This document shows positions 38,164-49,173 of a DNA stretch of 64,000 nt, in pieces (the first letter of the stretch is position 1; each line of letters starts with the position of its first letter). The notes under the pieces are model-generated. The model was not told where the DNA came from and did no database searches. It saw nothing but the letters and a program-made list of their open reading frames with translations. The position numbers and the translations under genes are program-made. This DNA comes from Nematostella vectensis (Eukaryota; Cnidaria; Anthozoa; Actiniaria; Edwardsiidae), in NCBI RefSeq assembly GCF_932526225.1, contig NC_064041.1, positions 124,001 to 188,000 on the forward strand, given 5' to 3'.

Positions 38164-41100
38164 ATGGATAAGACTCCTGTTTACAAAACATATGTCTCAA
38201 TTAGCCGCCCATTGTATGCAGAAGTCAAAGGCTATATTGAGGACTTGATAAATAAGGGATGGATTGTGAAGTCAAAGTCTTCCTACTCGTCGCCGGCTGT
38301 CTGCGTCCGTAAACGGGACGGGTCTCTAAGACTGTGCATTGACTATCGTGAACTGAATCGTAAGAGTGTTCCTGACCGTTTTCCCATCCCAAGGATTCAA
38401 GATGCATTAGACACCCTAGGGGGAAATAGTTGGTTTTCAGTACTGGATCAGGGACGCGCATATCATCAGGGTTTCATGGGGAAAGACAGTAGACCATTGA
38501 CTGCCTTTGTGACCCCTTGGGGACTGTATGAATGGGTTCGCATTCCCATGGGTCTTTCCCAGGCCCCCGCGGCCTTTCAAAGATATATGCAAGATTGTTT
38601 AGAAGATTTAAGAGACATCACATGTATCCCATATTTGGACGATATCATTGTCTTTAGTCAAAGTTTTGAAGAACATGTTAGTGATCTGAGGAAAGTTTTG
38701 CAAAGACTGCGGGAACACGGGATAAAATTGAAACCCAGCAAGTGTAAAATCTTTCAAAGGGAAGTTACATTCCTTGGACATGTTGTGTCAGAAGAAGGTT
38801 ATCGGATGGATCAGGAGAGTATTAAGGCAGTTACGGATTTAAAGGATACGCCACCTAAGACAGTCGGAGAAGTTCGCAGACTTATGGGACTTCTAAGTTA
38901 TTTCAGGAGATATGTACGTAACTTTGCGACGTTAGCAGCACCCATTTATGATCTTTTGACGGAACCCAAGGGAGGTACAAGTACCAAATCGAAAAGTAGG
39001 TCGAGTAAGTCCTTATCACGCCAACCAGTCTCTTGGTCTGAGGAACATCAGCGAATACTGGAGACACTTATAGATACTCTCACATCACCACCCGTTATGG
39101 CTTATCCGGACTACCAACAACCCTTTATTCTTCACACTGACGCATCGGAGCGGGGACTTGGGGCTGTATTATACCAACGCCAGAAAGGAACCTTGAGAGT
39201 CATTGGTTACGGGTCACGATCGTTAACTCAAGCCGAGCGCAATTACCATCTGCATTCGGGGAAACTCGAATTCTTAGCGCTAAAATGGGCAATTACGGAG
39301 AAATTTAGAGACTATTTGTACTATGCCCCTAAATTTACTGTCTACACGGATAATAACCCGTTAACATACATTCTGACCACTGCCAAATTGAATGCGACCG
39401 GACAGCGTTGGGTATCAGAATTGGCTAACTATAACTTTGTCATCAAATACAGACCTGGAAAGGCAAATGGGGATGCAGACGGTCTCTCGCGGATTTCACA
39501 AGGCATGGAGAAGTATATGGAAGAATGTCAGAAGACCATATGCCAAGAAGACATAGGAGCCACTGTGAATTCTGTAAAGTTCCAGGCAGGTGAAGATGGC
39601 ATTTCGACTATCTCTTTGTCAGCATGCCTTGAAGATTCTCTCGACGATAATGTCACCTTAGGCACGCAAGCATGGTCGACAGAGGACATTGTGAGACTTC
39701 AGCGTGAGGATACAACAATTGGAAAGGTGATTGGTTTCATACTTAATGAGTCATTACCCAGCTTAAAGGAGCGAAAGAAGGAAACTCCTGAAACAAAGGC
39801 CATGTTACGTCACTGGAAGAAGTTGGAACTAGGTAAGGATGATATCCTTCGCCGGAGAATTGGACCACGTCTCCAATTGGTCCTTCCACGGAAACTTCAT
39901 CATCTCGTTTATAAGGAACTACATGAGGAAATGGGGCATCTCGGTGCAGAGAGGGTATTGCCACTTGCGAGGGATAGGTTCTTTTGGCCCCGTATGCAAC
40001 AGGACATTGAACACTATGTTACCTCTGTTTGTCGATGTATCAAGCAAAAACGACCGAAACATGCTCAACGGGCACCAATGCAGAGTATTCAAACAACAGC
40101 TCCCTTTGAACTCATTTCTTTGGACTTTTTACATCTAGAAAAAAGCACTGGTGGGTATGAATATATCCTCGTAGTGATTGATCATTTTACTCGATTTGCC
40201 CAAGCATACGCAACACGGAATAAATCGGCCCCTACAGTGGCAGAGAAGCTGTATAATGATTACATCATGAGGTTTGGGTTTCCCCTTCGAATACATCACG
40301 ATCAGGGGAAGGAGTTCGAGAACGATCTACATAAACATCTGGAAAAGCTTAGTGGGGTAGCTCACTCAAGAACCACACCATATCATCCACAATCCAATGG
40401 ACAAGTCGAGCGTTTTAATCAGACCCTTCTTGCAATGTTACGCACACTACCAGAGAACCAGAAATCCAAGTGGAAAGATAGTCTTAACAAAGTTGTACAC
40501 GCATACAACTGCACTCGAAATGACTCAACAGGATTTTCTCCTTTCTATCTACTTTATGGTCGCTCACCTCGACTTCCCATTGACTTAATGATTGGTACCA
40601 GTTTGCAAGGCACTCCGCAACAGTATCCGAAATATGTGACAAAGTGGCGAGAAACCATGGAAGAAGCTTACAGGATCGCACGTTCCAAGTCGACAGCTCA
40701 AGCCGCGCGGGGTAAGAGGTACTACGAGAAGAAAGTGAGATGCTCATCACTTAAGCCGGGTGATCGGGTATTGGTACGAAACCTGTCAGAACGAGGCGGT
40801 CCAGGGAAACTACGCTCATACTTTGAGGATCAGGTGTTTGTGGTTGTGAATCAGAAGGGAGAATCGAGCCCAGTGTATGAGGTCAGACCTGAGAATGGCA
40901 AGGGCAGGAACCGGACTCTGCATTATAACCTCTTACTGCCATGTGATTATCTCATGAGTGACGTGATTACTCAGCCAAAAAGGAAAACCAAAACACGGAA
41001 ACCTGCAACAAGGAACGCAGCAGAGTTGAAAGAGGAGTCGAGTAGTGAAGAGGAACCAGACTTTGTTTACGGTAGACAGGTTGGATATGCGCCCGACGAG

Positions 41101-41712
41101 AAAGAAGAAGCATCAAGCGAATCGGATGTAGTCCTGGGTCAGCAGGAGGAAGTATCAGGCGAGTCTGATGTAGCACCGGATCGGCAAGAGGAAATAGCAT
41201 CAGGCGAGTCAGATGTATCTCTGGATCAGCAAGAGGAAGCTTCAGACGAGCTGGATGGAGCACCCGATCAGCAGGAAGGAACGGCAGGTGAGCTGGATGA
41301 AGCAATAGAGGAGCAGGCAGAGAGGGCATCACAGCAGCAGCAAGGGGAACAAGGTGATAGGGACAGCCAGGAGAACTATGCTAATGGCAGCATCATTGGA
41401 CGACCCGAGCGGAATAGGCATCCACCTTTGCGGGTTACTTATGATGTTATTGGTCAGCCATCCTATTATCGGGGACCGGTCGCTAACCATGGTATAACTA
41501 TAAATGAGTCAGCATGGAGTGCTTACGGTGCACCTCCTACACAAGAGTTACCATGTGCCACATGCGGGTTCAAGGCACCCTTCGGTTTACAGGTACCCTA
41601 CGGTTATTCGGTACCCTGCAGTCTACAGACTCCCTACGGTTATCCGGTACCCTACGGTTTACAGGTACCCTACAGATGTCCTTCCTTCTCACCATGGACA
41701 CCAGCAATGTAA
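38164..41712 (+). CDS. pol: Pol: reverse transcriptase, RNase H, integrase with GPY and acidic tail
   Basis: 1,182 residues open. The reverse transcriptase has [20 protein letters not shown], and the catalytic YLDD is at about residues 157-160. RNase [18 protein letters not shown] (D326), [19 protein letters not shown]. Integrase: zinc-binding N-terminus (H...H...CRC), then a DD35E core: D654 (SLDFLHL), D713 (HHDQGKEF), E749 (NGQVERFNQ), with spacing 58 and 35. A GPY/F-like module ([12 protein letters not shown]...[12 protein letters not shown]) follows. The last 200 residues are an unusual tail: acidic 17-20-residue repeats (ESDV-x-QQEE) and Tyr/Pro-rich repeats ([14 protein letters not shown]). 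A separate start at ATG 38164 is not required; the frame continues from the protease across one TAA. Confidence 0.93.
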   Translation: MDKTPVYKTYVSISRPLYAEVKGYIEDLINKGWIVKSKSSYSSPAVCVRKRDGSLRLCIDYRELNRKSVPDRFPIPRIQDALDTLGGNSWFSVLDQGRAYHQGFMGKDSRPLTAFVTPWGLYEWVRIPMGLSQAPAAFQRYMQDCLEDLRDITCIPYLDDIIVFSQSFEEHVSDLRKVLQRLREHGIKLKPSKCKIFQREVTFLGHVVSEEGYRMDQESIKAVTDLKDTPPKTVGEVRRLMGLLSYFRRYVRNFATLAAPIYDLLTEPKGGTSTKSKSRSSKSLSRQPVSWSEEHQRILETLIDTLTSPPVMAYPDYQQPFILHTDASERGLGAVLYQRQKGTLRVIGYGSRSLTQAERNYHLHSGKLEFLALKWAITEKFRDYLYYAPKFTVYTDNNPLTYILTTAKLNATGQRWVSELANYNFVIKYRPGKANGDADGLSRISQGMEKYMEECQKTICQEDIGATVNSVKFQAGEDGISTISLSACLEDSLDDNVTLGTQAWSTEDIVRLQREDTTIGKVIGFILNESLPSLKERKKETPETKAMLRHWKKLELGKDDILRRRIGPRLQLVLPRKLHHLVYKELHEEMGHLGAERVLPLARDRFFWPRMQQDIEHYVTSVCRCIKQKRPKHAQRAPMQSIQTTAPFELISLDFLHLEKSTGGYEYILVVIDHFTRFAQAYATRNKSAPTVAEKLYNDYIMRFGFPLRIHHDQGKEFENDLHKHLEKLSGVAHSRTTPYHPQSNGQVERFNQTLLAMLRTLPENQKSKWKDSLNKVVHAYNCTRNDSTGFSPFYLLYGRSPRLPIDLMIGTSLQGTPQQYPKYVTKWRETMEEAYRIARSKSTAQAARGKRYYEKKVRCSSLKPGDRVLVRNLSERGGPGKLRSYFEDQVFVVVNQKGESSPVYEVRPENGKGRNRTLHYNLLLPCDYLMSDVITQPKRKTKTRKPATRNAAELKEESSSEEEPDFVYGRQVGYAPDEKEEASSESDVVLGQQEEVSGESDVAPDRQEEIASGESDVSLDQQEEASDELDGAPDQQEGTAGELDEAIEEQAERASQQQQGEQGDRDSQENYANGSIIGRPERNRHPPLRVTYDVIGQPSYYRGPVANHGITINESAWSAYGAPPTQELPCATCGFKAPFGLQVPYGYSVPCSLQTPYGYPVPYGLQVPYRCPSFSPWTPAM
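41086..41330 (+). repeat. Acidic coding repeats in the Pol tail
   Basis: Five degenerate units of about 51-57 bp encode SGESDVxxDxQEE-like peptides. A coding minisatellite behind the integrase. Confidence 0.75.
41580..41690 (+). repeat. Tyr/Pro-rich coding repeats
   Basis: Tandem 15-18-bp units around GGTACCCTACGGTTT encode [18 protein letters not shown] sequence at the Pol C-terminus. Confidence 0.75.
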
Positions 41713-42100
41713 TTACAAGTACACTAGTACACTTACTTGACTTATATTTGTTTGTTTGTTACAAGAAAAAGAAAAGAAAAAAACGGTCTAGTTAGAGACA
41801 CTAGTTGAATAATACTAGTATAGCCTAGCAAATAGTGTAGGTAACAAGGTGTAAGACCTTGAGCAGCATTGGGTATTTACGTGGCAATGACATTGTGCAA
41901 GAGAACTGTAGAGTAAAGAATAAGCAAGATACAGCTGTATGAAGAAACAAGTGGAAGCCATGGTTGGACTTGATCACCCTACACCATGCCTTCATGGAAC
42001 TGAACATTGAAATAGTAGAGTAGTCAGATTTTTTTTTCCTCAGTTGCATTGTAGTATTGAAACATACTAGTAACTTAAATGTCGAGGAAAACATCTTTTC
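41713..42100 (+). other. Untranslated 3' region of the Gypsy element
   Basis: About 390 bp between pol and the polypurine tract without an open frame. There is no envelope gene. Confidence 0.7.
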
Positions 42101-42110
42101 AGGGGGGAAG
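42101..42110 (+). other. Polypurine tract
   Basis: AGGGGGGAAG directly upstream (2 nt) of the 3' LTR, the expected plus-strand primer. Confidence 0.8.
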
Positions 42111-42112
42111 TG

Positions 42113-42288
42113 TGTTACCCTTGGAATTAAGCACTTGCCCACCCCCCCATAGAAAAATATTGTATTACCCATAATGCAGTGTGTGTGGAAGAAGAAGAAA
42201 ACGTGTTGACCGCCATGATTGTTTCTGTGTGGTTTATTTGCGGTTTATTTTTAATGTTACTCGAGTTTTCACAAATTATAAGGTAACA
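42113..42288 (+). repeat. 3' LTR
   Basis: 176 bp, one difference from the 5' LTR by eye. Followed by TSD TTCA. Confidence 0.95.
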
Positions 42289-42292
42289 TTCA

Positions 42293-43200
42293 CATAGCTT
42301 GGATAGCATAGGCTTGGCCTCTTTAGAGGCCTGTGGTGGTGTAAGTTTTAAGATAATGGGAAAGGGGAAATGTAAATAAATGCCCAATCAAATTATTTTC
42401 ATTACTCATATTTTTTTCACCAAACCTTTCAAGTTGAGTCGATTTCCTTTATTTCTCCTCTCCCGTCGACTATTTTTTTAGTCGATTGATATTCTTTGCT
42501 GTTTCCTCTCTACCCCAAACATAGATCAATGAAAGGGTTTGGTTTGAAATTAGAAGTTAGCATTTTAGCACTGTCAGTGATGTCGTAGATGTATTTTATA
42601 GGGTTTGCTTCCAAAATTAATCTGTTTTTTCCCCATTGCATTCATTTTAGAGTAGGCCACCAACAACAAGGCCACTATATGGTAAAGGCACCAATATGCT
42701 CCAATATGTAATGCATTGAAGGAGATACATTTGTGGATTTTAATTTCCAGACATTTTTCTGAATATTCAGTCCAATAAATTAGAGAATCACCACTAAATT
42801 GATACCTTCAAATTACAGTATGGCATTTAAACAGTCTAAATATATTATTTGGAATCTTTGAAATGCTGTTACATCCATGACATATTCTGCACAAGGGCAA
42901 AGCTTGTTGGAGTATTGTTTTGATTATAAGAATATTCATAATGGAACTTCTATGGTGGAGAAATAAGAATTTACTATTAGACTCTTGACAACTTAGACAG
43001 ACATATTTACACCAGGAATTGTGTTTGTTAACTTTGATGTACTGCATAATTTAAATTATTGAATAAGGCCTGGATCCATTTGGTTGGTCCAATAAATCTC
43101 AGTAAAGAGCAGGATCCTAGATTCCCCAAAAATACTTTGATCATTTAATACAAAAGGTGTTCAATGCTGGCTCTGCTTTTAGGTAGTGCCTAAATCTATA
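42293..43200. other. AT-rich gene-free region
   Basis: Non-coding; resembles the sequence left of the Gypsy insertion. No features seen. Confidence 0.4.
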
Positions 43201-43204
43201 TATT

Positions 43205-43230
43205 ATTAGACCTTAAGCACGGGTAATATT
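43205..43230 (+). repeat. Partial 25-bp unit abutting the MITE
   Basis: ttagaccttaagcacgggtaatatt is a diverged unit of the 33098 array, directly before the intact TIR at 43231. Confidence 0.75.
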
Positions 43231-44281
43231 AGGGACCTTAAGCACGCGAAAACGTAGAACGCTGTGGACGTTGGATTTGCGTGCGCGCCTTTCTCAACGT
43301 TGCAACTTCGCTTTCAACTCATAGATCCTACGCGCGCACGAATATCCAATCAGAAGTCCGACAAATTGTAAAACACGTCGGATGAGGACAGTGAGTACTG
43401 CTCGGATTTATCTAAAGTACAGACGTTTATAACGGTTTTTCTGCGACTTGGGAAATAAAACACAGAAACCTAACATGATGGAAACTTATCTTGCTGTCCA
43501 AGCTTGGTGAAAATCTTGTAGAGAAGCATAGAAAATAATGACTACGAGTTTGGTTGTTGAATGGAAACGGCGAATCTAGCTCAAACTACGAAAACTTGGA
43601 AATGATTAGATAAAGTGGTGTTCTCTTCGGGAGGTACTATGTGTTTTCACAGCTATTTTTGTCAACTTGCAGTGATTTAAGTGCGGGGAAAATAGAAGAG
43701 AAAGCCGAATTCGCTGTTTACGTCTGACTTCTAACTTCAAGTTTTATCGGCTAACGTCAAGATTTACAGCAAAAATACTAACGACAGTCTCATTTTTATA
43801 TGTAAAGTAACCTAGGTAATATCAAACAAGTTTAGTGGTAGGACTAACATTACTATTGTAAGTGGTTTATTTGCTTTTTGTTTTTCGTTTCTCCGTAGTA
43901 AATTTTACGTGTTTTCCTACAATTTGAGTCCCAACTCTATACTAAAAGTGGCCGGTCAAAGAAAAAAAAACGGCTAGGACCTTCTACGCTGGCCGGAAAA
44001 TGCTTATTTGGTTGGTTAGATTCGCATAAAAATATCTCAAACCAATCTTTTTCGCCGTCTATTGCCGACTTTTTGTGGGACATTTGTGGGACCACATGGC
44101 TGTTATTGCACCATATCTTTCCTGATGGCTATTCGAGCGCGCGTGATTGACATGTTGGATCTTGAACTACGTGGCTAGCCCACTTTTCACGTTGTTGACA
44201 ACATAGTTGGAACGTCGAGGACGGTGCGCGCGCAAATCCAACGTGCGCGGCGTTCTACGTTTTTGCGTGCTTAAGGTCCCT
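43231..44281. mobile_element. 1.05-kb non-autonomous TIR element
   Basis: The left end AGGGACCTTAAGCACGCGAA is mirrored at the right end (reverse complement AGGGACCTTAAGCACGCAAA). The TIRs extend about 75 bp and share AACGTAGAACGC, ACGTTGGATTTGCGYGCGCG and CRACGTT. The interior has no coding capacity. The flanks GTAATATT (left) and GTTGTATT (right) agree at 6 of 8 bases, a possible eroded 8-bp TSD. Confidence 0.85.
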
Positions 44282-44579
44282 GTTGTATTTTGGTCAACCT
44301 TCGAAAAAAAGGCCGTGAACTGAAACGCCCGGGTCCAGTCATTTGTGACCTAGATCAAAATTACATAAAAAAATATATGCGCGCGCTAAACCGCGCTAAA
44401 TATTTGTGAATATTCCGGTAAATTGAGAAGGAATCCAAAAAAGAAAAATATATTTCATACTACTATCCTTTTAGCGAGGGAATGCATTTTTGTGATTATC
44501 AAAGCAAGCAAGCTGAAGTATCTGAGCTTTTGTAATAGTGAGAAAATAGAGAGGGAGATATTACTCTACACTGTAAAAT

Positions 44580-44830
44580 TGAAAGGGCCGATTCGACCCC
44601 AATTTTCCAAAGGTCATTTCAGCCCGTTTCGTTTCGATTTGGCCCTTAAGAGCTAAGTCAGCTTTCGAGGGTGACGATTCAGCCCTAGTGATTTCTGAAT
44701 CGGCTCACCTCAAATCTGTTTAGGCCCTGTCGTTTAATTCGACCCTTTGTAGGGGCCAATTTCAGCCCTTCGTATGAGCCCACTTCAAGCCTATGTAGAA
44801 GCCCATTTCATCCCCGGGTCCATAATTGCA
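44580..44830. repeat. Degenerate short repeats (gattcgacccc / tttcagccc), left array
   Basis: Recurrent 20-25-bp motifs, alternating ggcc and ttcagccc, inside the left end of the CACTG element. Confidence 0.6.
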
Positions 44831-45074
44831 CTTTAGCCAACATATTACAGGCTAACATGAAACATGTGTAAACACTTTCTCTCGAAAAAATACCTTTGTT
44901 CTATAAGATATAAAATTTATGCGCACCACATTCTGAACGCAACTCCTATTTGCTGGCAAGGCTTTTAAAAGTGAGCACCTAATAACACCAGCATAGGTAG
45001 GTAGCCTAATGTCTATCAACCTAGAGTAGGACTGGGGACGAGGCCTCAACGCTGGGGGTCTTGGTCCTCCAATT

Positions 45075-46018
45075 TTAAAAATGGGGAAGCAATTTCCAAC
45101 GGACGTAGATTGCGGTCGAGTCCGCGGACTCCCAGCGGTCACACCCAACCTCACAGTCAGAACTTTCCGATCACCATCTCCGGAAAGTGCGAGATTGTCG
45201 GAGAAATCCAAAATGGCGATCCGACTTTTGTGTGTGGTGACAGACCATATAAATATCTAGTTTTAGTCTACTCAATTTAGTTAGTGTTTATTAATTTATA
45301 TGTCGTCAGGCAGATTATAAAATTAAATGAGCAAGAATGGACGAGTGACTCAGCCAATTAGTTTTCTAATCTCGACTTAGGGACGCGCAGGTTCGTTGTT
45401 TTGCGTTTTATCTCTGGTAACCATAACAAGAACGTAAACGTTTAGCAGGCGCGTATTCAGAATTAGCTGAGGGAGGAGTGGAGGGGTTGCGTAGCCATAG
45501 GTATCATATAATACCTATCTGCAAAAAAAAAACAATTTATGATGTAATTTCTGTAGACTCTTCTGTGAGTTTTAATTGAAAATGTTAAAGTACTTACAAT
45601 AAGTTACTTATGATGACGAGTATATATCCATGTAATCCATGTAAACCCTCAAAATAAATTGATATAGAAAAGCAGGTATCAAAGACATGTTGCATTGTGA
45701 TTAAAACTTCATATGCTAAGAGGTACCCATTAAAGTAAGTAAAATAAGTACTCAATTAAGCTTACGCTAATAACTTTAGTAAAATAGAACAAAGGAAGAA
45801 AAAGTAAAAGGACCCGCCAGCTGTCATGGTTCAAAGTTATATAAGATAAATTGTCAGAAAATTCAAATAAAAATGGTTGGAAAATTTCATTCAGTATACA
45901 ACAAAGGCAGGAATTGTCTCTCTTATTCGTATGGGTACATAAGAGAGAGACCGCTGCGAGGCCGCGGACTCACCACAATCTACGTCCGTAGGAAATTGCT
46001 TCCCTTCAAAATGCGGCA
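45075..46018. repeat. Inverted repeat pair with ~65-bp arms
   Basis: Left arm 45075-45145 (ggggaagcaatttccaacgg, acgtagattgcggtcgagtc, cgcggactcccagcggtc). Right arm 45953-46018 is its reverse complement (gaccgctgcgaggccgcgga, atctacgtccgtaggaaatt). Identity about 85% by eye. Could be the ends of a nested 0.94-kb element. A minus-strand open frame (45211-44852, MDFSDNLALSGDGDRKVL) starts next to the left arm but shows no family. Confidence 0.7.
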
Positions 46019-46806
46019 GTTCAAGTGTGCTCTTCGTGTTGGATTGCTGTAGAGTACATGGATATCAAAGGTAAGGTTAAGCAAAAGTAGTTAATGAGTT
46101 TTGTTTGCGACTGAAACGCGATAGATGAAAGAATTTCGTTTCTGTTTTTACCGCCGAGTTCCAAAGTTCGTTTTATGCGGTATTTTACTCTTAGGAATAG
46201 CAAACGTTCGTGTCACCTATTTGCAGGCTTGTAGCTAGTGGTTATTATGCCAAATCGCGCTGAATTATATTTTAAAATTTAATATTTGGCTAATATTTGT
46301 AAATCCTAGGACAAAAGTTTGTTTATTTCTGTACTTAATACATCATTTCTCTCATTACCACGGGCAGACCAGACGAAATATTCGTGTAACGAATATTTTC
46401 TTTAATTTGTGTACTGAATATATCTGTTATAAGCCAGTTTATTGTAGTTGTTGTCGTAGATTGATCTGGTTCCGTTTTAGCCGTGATTCATAACAGTTTA
46501 GGCGATTTTCCTCCCTCATTTCGGTTCACATCCTATTCACTCGTAATAAAATACAACAGGGTAGGAAGCTCCACGCCCTGGCAAACACAACTTAGACTCT
46601 TCGAGGCAACTTTTGCGGCGGAAAACGGACATCTTTTCCCTTCAAAATCCTATATGCCATAGAAGAACAGTTTCTAAACACATCAATCGAAGAAAATTAT
46701 CCAAAAGACCAGAATTTCCCTGCAATTTTTAGCTGCAAAGTCGAAATTTATCGTTCTTCCAGGGTGCTGACAAGCAGTCGGTCCACTGAGCGCGGTCGGG
46801 GCCAGA

Positions 46807-46870
46807 ACACAATAGAAAATACAATGGTCTCAGTGGTTGCCATGACATTGCATTGTATTTTCTATTGTGT
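46807..46870. other. Perfect 20-bp hairpin
   Basis: Arms ACACAATAGAAAATACAATG (46807-46826) and its exact reverse complement (46851-46870), loop 24 nt. A small RNA precursor or MITE core are possible readings. Confidence 0.8.
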
Positions 46871-47279
46871 CCAGGATCTTGGTCTGATGTGCCAAGTAAG
46901 CATCTTATTTAGTTTTCTAAGAAATGACTTTATACCAAGATGTGATACTCATTTCATATATGAGCATACTGTATAGAGTAAACTATTAGTAACAGCTAAT
47001 TCTGGTGATGATCATCGAAATTATTACAGATCATAAGAAATTAGTTCAGTGGAACTAAGTTAGCCAGCTGAAGTCTCACTCATTAATAGATTTAAAAAAA
47101 TCAGAACAGCTGCTTCATCTATGATACATCATAAATACAAATATTAGATCCAGTTAATGTAAACTTTGTGACTTAGTAAAATTGTGAAATATGTTACATT
47201 ATAAGATGTATCTTAATATATGTAGTGTTCTTGCATTGTAAGACTTGGTTTTTAATAAATAGTGTAATAGAAGAAATGA

Positions 47280-47620
47280 CTTCGCTTTATCTGGGGCTGA
47301 ATTTAAATTTAGAAAGGGGCCAAATTGGCCCCAAGGGCTGAATTCTAGGTGGGGCTGAATTGAATTGAAAGAGGGCCATATTGACCTTTTAGGGGGGGCA
47401 TTTATAAGAGGGTTGAATTTTTAATGGGCCGTTTTGACACCAGCAAAACAGCACCCCTGTTTTCCATATCAACCGCTCAAAAAAGCTGAATTGGCTCAAC
47501 TGAAGTGGCCGATTTGACCCTAAAAATTGGCGCCAAAACAGCACCATTCGAATGAGGCTGATTTGACCCCAATGAACGGGGTCGTCCTGGACGTGCCGTT
47601 TTGGGCCCATTTTCGGCTCT
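47280..47620. repeat. Degenerate short repeats (ggggctgaatt), right array
   Basis: Inverted-orientation counterpart of the left array (ggggctgaattgaattg, ggctgatttgacccc). Confidence 0.6.
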
Positions 47621-47685
47621 GTCAATTTAACAGTGTACTTTGATGTTGTTATTATTATATGTTATATATTTATGTTGTTATTTAT

Positions 47686-47990
47686 ACAAGCTGGAGTCTG
47701 GATTTGAATCAAACGCGAACTATTATGGGATTTAGCTTTCTGTGAATATATTTGCCAATCTTGCTTACTTAAGAGTTTTCTTCTTCCGAGTTATTTTACA
47801 TGATCTCTTTTCATTCCTATCAAGTTGGCAAAACAACAACACGCAACCCGCGGGGGAGTAGGGCAAAATAAAAGGAGCAAATCCTCATGCGCAGTGGTGG
47901 GGTGGTGGTTACTAAAAATAGCCAGATTGGGAATCGACATGGCGCGCGGGTAATACCAGTGTCCATCTCTTATCTTCTGCTCTCTTGGTT
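47686..47990. repeat. Dispersed repeat, copy 2
   Basis: Second copy of the 19484-19868 repeat in the same orientation. It lies immediately right of the CACTG-ended element. Confidence 0.8.
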
Positions 47991-48329
47991 TTACGGTTTA
48001 CGCCCACCTTCCTAAATATCTAGAAAACGCTTTTTAAGCTATTCAGAAACGCTCTTTGTGAATAACCGTGCCGTCACTCTCATATGAAAAATGCTTTAGA
48101 GGAATGTAACATAGAGTTCCTAGCAGTCATGAGAAAAAATAAATGTAAGAACTTCATCAAGAACATTAAACAGGAAACACATTGTACAACCAGGTAAAGA
48201 GTAGACTGAGAGCCAACTTGCGGGCAAACACGAGCTGTCACATTAAACCCACGATCACTGATCGGTTCGGACAGATTGTTTCTTGTAAATATACTTCTCA
48301 TTTTTCGTAATTGTACACCCATTTTGTAA

Positions 48330-48416
48330 TTATGTTGCTGGCGCCGCCTGTAAGTCAGCCTTCCTGAGATAGACGGTAATAAACTAATGATTGATTGATT
48401 GTATATTGATCTTTGT
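48330..48416 (+). mobile_element. Possible LINE-type 3' tail
   Basis: cggtaataaactaatgattgattgattg looks like a non-LTR retrotransposon end in a short (gatt)n microsatellite. No reverse transcriptase is seen upstream in this window. Confidence 0.3.
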
Positions 48417-48764
48417 TACGTAATCGACCGGAAGTAAACTGGTGACAATGTGGCTTTAATAGCAAATTGAAACTTAAATATAAGTGATTGGGGTAAGTTT
48501 AATATTCGGGGTTTTTCTTTGTTCATAACAGGAACGCTTTTTCGCAAGTGTAGGTCACTATGTCACTATGTAGGTCACTAAGTCACTATGTCATGATAAT
48601 TGCTTTTTTTCGAGTTTTGGATGTTTCAAAATAAAAATAATGACAACAACAACACAATTAAAATAATGATATCAATAATGATGAAGCTGTATTTTCAAAT
48701 TGTCCCTACCGTTGGCCGCAAAAGCAACAAAGTGAGACGACAGGTACATTTTGCTAAAACTAGT

Positions 48765-48958
48765 TTTACTAGTTCTAGAAAATTTTTCTTGGCCTTCCTG
48801 AAAACAAAAGAGGAAAGAACTATAAGATATATAAACTTGTTTCACTAGTTCTAGTAAATATATTTGGGCTATCCTAAAAAGAAAAGAGGGAAAAACTATC
48901 AAATATATGAGCAAGTTTAACTAGTTCTAAAAAATATATCTTGGCCTTCCTAAAATGA
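48765..48958 (+). repeat. Three ~75-bp tandem units
   Basis: Each begins near ACTAGTTCTAGWAAATWTWT and continues cttggccttcctRaaa. Starts at about 48768, 48843, 48919. Confidence 0.75.
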
Positions 48959-49046
48959 ATATAGGCGTTTCACCCTTCAAAAGGTGAAAAGATCCGCCTT
49001 ATATGCTTGTGGCACCTCAGACATCCGTGACAGGAAGGCGCTCACG

Positions 49047-49173
49047 ATGAACGCCAGTCCAGCGATGACCGGACTTCATTGTTTATCTGGACGGAAAGCC
49101 TGTAGAAGTATAATAGCGGTGTTGTTCATAACGGTTATTGGCGCAGAAGAGGCTCCCCTTCCCTTCGCTTCTG
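49047..49173 (+). CDS. PA14 gene exon 1: signal peptide
   Basis: ATG at 49047, then a basic stretch and the hydrophobic core SIIAVLFITVIG before AEEAPLPFAS; cleavage near GAEE is plausible. A strong donor (TTCTG|GTAAGT) is in phase 1, matching exon 2. The upstream in-frame sequence is open but lacks a better ATG context. Intron 1 is 5.0 kb. Confidence 0.75.

Larger units (their letters stand above)
35325..42288 (+). mobile_element. Ty3/Gypsy LTR retrotransposon, recent insertion
   Basis: A 6,964-bp element with two 176-bp LTRs (35325-35500, 42113-42288) starting TGTTACC and ending GGTAACA. It is flanked by the 4-bp duplication TTCA (35321-35324, 42289-42292). By eye the LTRs differ at one base (about 35452 T / 42240 G). 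Order is gag, MYND-protease, reverse transcriptase, RNase H, integrase, which is the Ty3/Gypsy (Metaviridae-type) order. The only evident coding lesion is one TAA between the protease and reverse transcriptase segments. No envelope gene. Confidence 0.95.
44569..47636. mobile_element. 3.07-kb CACTG-ended inverted-repeat element
   Basis: Left end CACTGTAAAATTGAAAGGGCC and right end (reverse complement) CACTGTTAAATTGACAGAGCC match at most positions. A TA dinucleotide lies outside both ends. The inner flanks are arrays of short degenerate repeats around GGGCTGAATT / GATTCGACCCC. The interior contains a second inverted repeat (45075/46015) and no transposase. CACTG ends would suit CACTA/EnSpm-like or TA-targeting elements. 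Confidence 0.6.

Noticed and set aside
44852..45211. Minus-strand 119-codon frame beside the inverted repeat
   Set aside because: Overlaps an inverted-repeat arm and shows no recognisable domain; kept only as a note.
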